Assembly: GCA_002722255.1 (NCBI GenBank)
Contig: PBLD01000003.1
Location: forward strand, 280,816 to 344,815
Reading direction: 5' to 3'
DNA: 64,000 bases
Source: Winogradskyella sp.
GTDB taxonomy: Bacteria; Bacteroidota; Bacteroidia; Flavobacteriales; Flavobacteriaceae
The notes beneath the pieces were generated by a model that saw nothing but the letters and a program-made list of their open reading frames with translations, was not told the origin of the DNA and made no database searches. Each line of letters starts with the position of its first letter. The first letter of the stretch is position 1. The position numbers were made by a program, and so were the translations under genes. Below, one piece after another: positions 60,032-64,000 of this stretch.

Positions 60032-60597
60032 AGCTCTTTTTGTTCATCAGGATTGCGACCTACTTGGGTTTTTGGGTAGGTTTCAAACAAATCTTTAACC
60101 AAGCCATTAATGTAAGGTGTTAATTTTTTGTCTGGTTTGTTGAGTTCGCATAACACAGAAGCATGCCATAATACCTTATTGGTTTCAAAATCGGCAACAT
60201 ACACAATTAGTGTTTCCTCTTCATAGGTTTCTTCGTGTATGGTACAACTTTCCCAATATTCTAAATGTTTAGAATGCTCACAGTTTTCAAACGCTACGGT
60301 TTCTTCGCTGATGATAATTCTAAAACCAGCCTGCAATTGTGGATTAAGAACATTAGTTTTGTGTGCTTTGTTCTCCATTTCTAAAGCAACAGCATCACCA
60401 ATGGTTTGTCTTACCAAATCGTTATCTAGTTGCGGATAGTTAAGGTGCTCAACAGTAAAATCCTCAATACAGAGTACATAGGTATCGTATTGGTTAAAGT
60501 CTACATCTAAGTTGTAATCATACACTACTTCGCTTGTTGCAGCGCAATTAAAAAGCAGTAGTAATATAAATCCCGAAATTATTGAATAAACTCTCAT
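60028..60597 (-). CDS. DUF4136-like lipoprotein
   Basis: A 189-residue lipoprotein (signal MRVYSIISGFILLLLFNC, Cys18). DFNQYDTYVLCIEDF and VRQTIGDAVALEMENKAHKT near the N-terminus fit the DUF4136 pattern (short strand, then a helix of an envelope lipoprotein), though with lower similarity than usual. IVYVADFETNKVLWHASVLCEL and LVKDLFETYP complete it. The role is unknown. It converges with the THUMP methyltransferase, overlapping by 4 bp. Confidence 0.75.
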   Translation of the reverse strand: MRVYSIISGFILLLLFNCAATSEVVYDYNLDVDFNQYDTYVLCIEDFTVEHLNYPQLDNDLVRQTIGDAVALEMENKAHKTNVLNPQLQAGFRIIISEETVAFENCEHSKHLEYWESCTIHEETYEEETLIVYVADFETNKVLWHASVLCELNKPDKKLTPYINGLVKDLFETYPKTQVGRNPDEQKEL

Positions 60598-60677
60598 AAC
60601 GCAGTAATTTAGAATGTTCTTAAAGTTCTAAATTCTACATCACAATTACTATGACATTTGTCAAGTTTAAGAGTAAG

Positions 60678-61481
60678 TTACGGTTTTCTAATAATCCAGA
60701 TGTCTTGTGGCACCCAAGATTTTGTGTCTGAAGTCAACTGTATATGTTCTAAAACAGTGGTTGCTTTAAATAAATCCTTTACAAATGCCTCTGGGTGAAA
60801 AGCGGCATAAGTTCTGTGGCCTTCTTTAATACTGCCTCTAACCACTAATTTACCTTGGTTATAATCTGAAAGTTCGGCCTCAGTTAGTTTTACTTTAAAA
60901 TTATCTCCATGCATGGTTAATAGCATGATACCATTTGGTTTTAAGACACGAAGTAGTTCATTAAACCAATCGTAATGCATTTGCTCTGAAAGATGTGTAA
61001 AAATTGAAATACCATAAATAACATCCATTGAATTGTCTTCATATGGAAGTTTGGCTTCTAGTTCATTTTTATTAAACTGAATGTTTGGTAAGTTTTCAGA
61101 ACACCAATCTATAGAGTTTTTATTGTAGTCTGTTGCAAAGAATTGGCAGCCATTATTAATAACTTCTGGCATATGCCTGATAATTCTGCCTGGTCCACAG
61201 CCCCAATCTAGAATATTTTTATCCTTTAATTCTATGTGTTTTTTAAAGTATTCTGATAGGGTTTTTGCCATGTTTTGTCCACCATTATAGTATTTGTCAT
61301 AATTCATTTGGAATGACTCATACATTAAATAATCTGGTGGAAGTATAACGTCTGGATTTGTTTTTTTAAACTGAGCGTTTGCTTTTCTATTTTTGAATTT
61401 TTGAATGCGAAATCTAATAAGATCAGCAACGTAGATAAGATTGAGTTGCCTTAATAGGTTAGATAGTTTCGCTTTATTCAT
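60678..61481 (-). CDS. Class I SAM-dependent methyltransferase
   Basis: I start this at the ATG at 61481 (MNKAKLSNLLRQLNLIYVAD); the longer frame to 61508 leaves only 18 bp to the next gene. The 267-residue product has motif I NILDWGCGPGRIIRHM, motif II QFFATDYNKNSIDWC and DNSMDVIYGISIFTHL, matching Methyltransf_11/25. Related enzymes are common near polysaccharide or glycan genes, but no such cluster is here. The substrate is unknown. Confidence 0.87.
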   Translation of the reverse strand: MNKAKLSNLLRQLNLIYVADLIRFRIQKFKNRKANAQFKKTNPDVILPPDYLMYESFQMNYDKYYNGGQNMAKTLSEYFKKHIELKDKNILDWGCGPGRIIRHMPEVINNGCQFFATDYNKNSIDWCSENLPNIQFNKNELEAKLPYEDNSMDVIYGISIFTHLSEQMHYDWFNELLRVLKPNGIMLLTMHGDNFKVKLTEAELSDYNQGKLVVRGSIKEGHRTYAAFHPEAFVKDLFKATTVLEHIQLTSDTKSWVPQDIWIIRKP

Positions 61482-61526
61482 TTTTGATTCTATAAAATTT
61501 GAAGGCAAATATAGTATATTGAAAAA

Positions 61527-62024
61527 TTACCGTAGTGCTTCTAATTGTAAATTATAATCGTATTGTAAATCTTCGTGAAGTATACTGATTTTTTTCTTTA
61601 AAGCCAGAATTTGTCTTTGGTATAGATTGCTCAATGTTCTGTTTCTATGTATGGATGGTCTAAGCTCGTTTAATTGCTCGCAAAAGTAGAGTAGGAGCTC
61701 AACTTCGGTAGATTTTTTGTTAGAATATCTACTGTAGACTCTAATCTGACGCAAAATCTTACGGATGGTTTTTTTCATGTAGAAGTAACTATCTGTGTTT
61801 ATACCATCAAACAATTCATCTAATGAAGATTTTACGCTTGCAACATAACCATCTTCATCATGGGCTTCGAATAATAAATAGGTGAGTAGTGCCTTGTTCT
61901 CTTTTTTAAACTTACCAAGACGAAGGCAAAGCTCTAATAAATCTTCTTTTGTTAAATGTTGAAGCTCTTTTTTATGGTAACGATAGATTCTATCTTCATT
62001 TAGAGATAATCTTTTAAAATAAAT
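61527..62024 (-). CDS. Helical hypothetical protein with a non-standard start
   Basis: The frame is open for 165 codons from right after the DUF202 stop (TAA at 62027-62025) to 61527, in the same frame as DUF202. It has no ATG, GTG or TTG until 61814. The upstream 70 codons read as a convincing protein (RIYRYHKKELQHLTKEDLLE, CLRLGKFKKENKALLTYLLF), so the start is probably ATT (62024) or near it. The C-half is helical (KKTIRKILRQIRVYSRYSN, EVELLLYFCEQLNELRPSI). I know this as a conserved Bacteroidota family without function. A lost start codon or sequencing error is possible. Confidence 0.65.
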   Translation of the reverse strand: MYFKRLSLNEDRIYRYHKKELQHLTKEDLLELCLRLGKFKKENKALLTYLLFEAHDEDGYVASVKSSLDELFDGINTDSYFYMKKTIRKILRQIRVYSRYSNKKSTEVELLLYFCEQLNELRPSIHRNRTLSNLYQRQILALKKKISILHEDLQYDYNLQLEALR

Positions 62025-62297
62025 TTAATAGTGTTTGCGTATGGTGCGTTTCACTCTAAATAATCGGTAAACACCTATACTTAGAATAAAAGCAGAGACT
62101 ATGATAAGAATAATACCATAAGATTTTAAATCTGAAAAGAACTCGAGTTTTAAAATAGTGACTCCTGTACCGAGAATTACCAAAAATGTCCTAAAGTAAG
62201 CTAAAAAGGTACGTTCGTTAGCAAGCTTAGTGCGCTCAATCGCAAGCCAATCGCGAGTTATTAATGGTTTACCTTCGTCTTTATTAATTTCTGACAT
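62025..62297 (-). CDS. DUF202 / YidH-family membrane protein
   Basis: A 90-residue protein with the DUF202 signature RDWLAIERTKLANERTFLAY and FRTFLVILGTGVTILKLEFF, two or three helices, and a basic end (RVKRTIRKHY). The function is unknown; some members affect membrane or stress phenotypes. It starts 1 bp after the upstream methyltransferase stop (62298), so it is in that operon, followed by the non-standard-start gene. Confidence 0.87.
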   Translation of the reverse strand: MSEINKDEGKPLITRDWLAIERTKLANERTFLAYFRTFLVILGTGVTILKLEFFSDLKSYGIILIIVSAFILSIGVYRLFRVKRTIRKHY

Positions 62298-63908
62298 TTA
62301 ATCTTTTCCTTTTAATAAATTAATACTTACAGTTGCTAATTCGCTATCAGGAAATTTAGCAAAGTGCATGTCGTCTGGTGCTAAGCCTGCTTTTTCTGCG
62401 ATATTTCTAAATACATCAACTTCTACAATGTATTGGTCACTGTAACCATGAGTGGCATCATAAGCTGTAGCTGCAGTTTTACCAATATTTTTAGCTGTTA
62501 GAGAAGGATCAATGGTATGTAATTCTATGATTAATAAACCAAATTTATCAACATAAGGTTTCCATTTGCTGAGATGCTCTAGTAATGATGCTTCCACATC
62601 ATTATTGTTTAAACGATTACCAGCACTAGCATATGCGCCTGTTGATGTGCTAATAAAATCATATTTGTTATTTGGTGCTTCCCAAATACGATTATGATCC
62701 AAGAATGTTCTAACGTTGAGTAAATCTTTGAGATCTATATTGTAGTCTTCTTTTAAATCTGAAGCTAAAAGATCTGGTCTGCCAATATCTCCCCAAATTA
62801 CCTTTGCCCAAATATCGGCAGCAATCAGGTTGGCTCTAGTAACTTTTAAAGCCGCTTTGTTAAAATCTGCTCCAACCAAAAATAATGGATGGTCGTCTAA
62901 CATTTTACCACGAAGCGTTTGTTGCTCAATAATATTAAAAATATGCTCTATAAACGCACCATTACCACAACCCATATCTAAAATGCCTTTTGGCTGAAGG
63001 TCAATAGGTCTGTTAAATAAATCGATGATCACCTTGTCTATAACTTTAAAGTATGTGGCATGAGCACCACCACTTCCCCAAACATTCATTTCACGATGTA
63101 CGTGCTTTTCAGTATCATTTGGTGAATCTGTTTTAAGTACTAATGGGTTACCGAAAATGAGTTCGTCTAGTTGTAAAAATGTTGGTAAATAAGATACGGT
63201 TACACCATAAGCGCTGGCACGTTTTGCAAAAAAGAGACCTTTGTCAGTAAATTGATACGTATCTCGTTTCTTTTTAAACCATCCTAGATGTGAAAAGAAA
63301 TCGAGGATTTTTTTAAAGCTTTCAGGATCTTTATGGTATTCTTCAGCCGTAAAGGAGGCTTCCATAAAATACTTGTGAAACAATCCGTTAACACCTAATA
63401 AAACAATGATAGGTCCTGCAATGGTGCCTTCAATATGTTTGTAGATTTGGTATTCTATTGAAGTCTCATCCGAAATGTCTAGGCCAAAGTTATTTTCAAA
63501 CTTTTTAAAAATGCGTTCTAATGCAATAAACGCATCTGTACTTATCATTTTTTCGGTAGCAAATCTATCAGAATAACGCAAAAGGTTTACAGCGTCTTCA
63601 TAAAGGTACACCAATTGAAATGCTTCCTTTGACTTTTCGTTGGTAGCGTATGTTACTGTGTTGTCTTTATTACTGAGGTCTTGCTCTAGCCAGCCTTGAG
63701 AGCACAAAACTCTAAGTGCAACATTAAGGTAACCTTCATTAGCATCAAAAATGTCAGAAAGTGATTTTAAATTAATAGATCCTTTTTCTAAGATATACTC
63801 TAGAATTTGCTTTTTGTGCAAAGAAAATGCTGAAGTTGCTGTAGCTATACCATCTAAATGACGAAAAATTATACCTCTTAGTTGGGATTTATCTGATTTT
63901 GTTAGCAT
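62298..63908 (-). CDS. AprA-like class I SAM-dependent methyltransferase
   Basis: I start this at the ATG at 63908 (MLTKSDKSQLRGIIFRHLDG). The frame's earlier start at 63947 lies inside a terminator. The 536-residue product has a winged-helix-like N-terminal region (about 10-90, EYILEKGSINLKSLSDIFD), a middle insertion and a methyltransferase core from about 310, with motif I GILDMGCGNGAFIEHI and LLIIELHTIDPSL near motif VI. It resembles the AprA-type methyltransferases of polyketide loading modules, yet no PKS genes are in the window. The substrate is unknown. Confidence 0.82.
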   Translation of the reverse strand: MLTKSDKSQLRGIIFRHLDGIATATSAFSLHKKQILEYILEKGSINLKSLSDIFDANEGYLNVALRVLCSQGWLEQDLSNKDNTVTYATNEKSKEAFQLVYLYEDAVNLLRYSDRFATEKMISTDAFIALERIFKKFENNFGLDISDETSIEYQIYKHIEGTIAGPIIVLLGVNGLFHKYFMEASFTAEEYHKDPESFKKILDFFSHLGWFKKKRDTYQFTDKGLFFAKRASAYGVTVSYLPTFLQLDELIFGNPLVLKTDSPNDTEKHVHREMNVWGSGGAHATYFKVIDKVIIDLFNRPIDLQPKGILDMGCGNGAFIEHIFNIIEQQTLRGKMLDDHPLFLVGADFNKAALKVTRANLIAADIWAKVIWGDIGRPDLLASDLKEDYNIDLKDLLNVRTFLDHNRIWEAPNNKYDFISTSTGAYASAGNRLNNNDVEASLLEHLSKWKPYVDKFGLLIIELHTIDPSLTAKNIGKTAATAYDATHGYSDQYIVEVDVFRNIAEKAGLAPDDMHFAKFPDSELATVSINLLKGKD

Positions 63909-63933
63909 GAAGAATATATTAGTACTTAAATAT

Positions 63934-63966
63934 AAAAAAACCATCATAATTATGATGGTTTTTGAT
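63934..63966 (-). terminator. Terminator of a minus-strand gene beyond the window
   Basis: AAACCATCATAA and TTATGATGGTTT form a perfect palindrome with almost no loop (AATT at its centre), with T-runs on both strands. It lies upstream of the AprA-like gene, so it should end the next gene to the right (past 64000) if that gene runs leftward. Confidence 0.8.
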
Positions 63967-64000
63967 TTTATAATATTCTTAATGGGTTTATCTCAATTTA

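Noticed and set aside
63909..63947. An N-terminal extension of the AprA-like methyltransferase
   Set aside because: The extra residues would be encoded by a terminator hairpin and its T-tract.

Overview
The window looks like chromosome of a marine-type member of the Flavobacteriaceae (Bacteroidota). The signs are low GC, Bacteroidota-style promoter boxes (TAnnTTTG), few Shine-Dalgarno sites, a ribonucleotide reductase whose ATP-cone sits on NrdB, and genes typical of the group (DUF4268, DUF4294, PAQR/hemolysin III, LytTR regulation of a MacAB pump). I see no rRNA, tRNA, CRISPR array, prophage or complete insertion sequence. Most of the window is ordinary core genome interrupted by accessory patches.

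Layout. 1-2082: pheT, cut by the window edge. 2.3-5.4 kb: a thioredoxin-fold lipoprotein, then a hydrolase / ECF sigma factor / membrane protein operon. 5.5-8.5 kb: accessory block 1, small same-strand genes separated by imperfect palindromes. 8.6-27.6 kb: an AtoE-type transporter, an NmrA-like protein, RecG with a DUF559 nuclease domain inserted in frame, an M1 peptidase, a patatin, a glutamate synthase-like protein, a UvrD/PcrA helicase, a lipoprotein/beta-barrel pair, a CBM48/retropepsin pair, a TsaC-like protein, an MFS exporter, DinB and GNAT proteins. 28-31 kb: nrdB-nrdA. 31-34.7 kb: a three-subunit acyl-CoA (propionyl-CoA) carboxylase. 34.8-38.7 kb: PrsW, NUDIX, M42 peptidase, DUF4294, hemolysin III. 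38.7-45 kb: a six-gene TolC-MacA-MacB-LytS-LytTR operon. 45-46.7 kb: DinB, DUF1801 and YdeI-CDGSH genes. 47.3-50.4 kb: accessory block 2, same architecture as block 1. 50.5-56.9 kb: an RND efflux operon. 57-64 kb: DUF4268, a ZIP transporter, methyltransferases, a DUF202 protein and an AprA-like methyltransferase.

The most unusual feature is the pair of accessory blocks. Six imperfect palindromes of about 95-155 bp, with AAC...GTT-type ends in the best-preserved copies, separate small genes that all lie on the minus strand: membrane proteins, lipoproteins, a ParDE-type toxin-antitoxin pair and a carboxypeptidase-regulatory-like protein. Three palindromes share one core sequence although they lie 40 kb apart. 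Each block is bounded by a single site arm on either side. This resembles integron gene cassettes with attC sites, but no integrase is visible and the end boxes fit attC only loosely. I therefore describe it as a cassette-like system of unknown mobility.

Other points worth attention: the DUF559 insertion inside recG, flanked by two small hairpins; a 165-codon reading frame without an ATG, GTG or TTG start, directly after the DUF202 gene; three consecutive hairpins in the leader of the RND operon; and two REP-like multi-hairpin repeats, one inside the carboxylase operon and one in the loop of a terminator.
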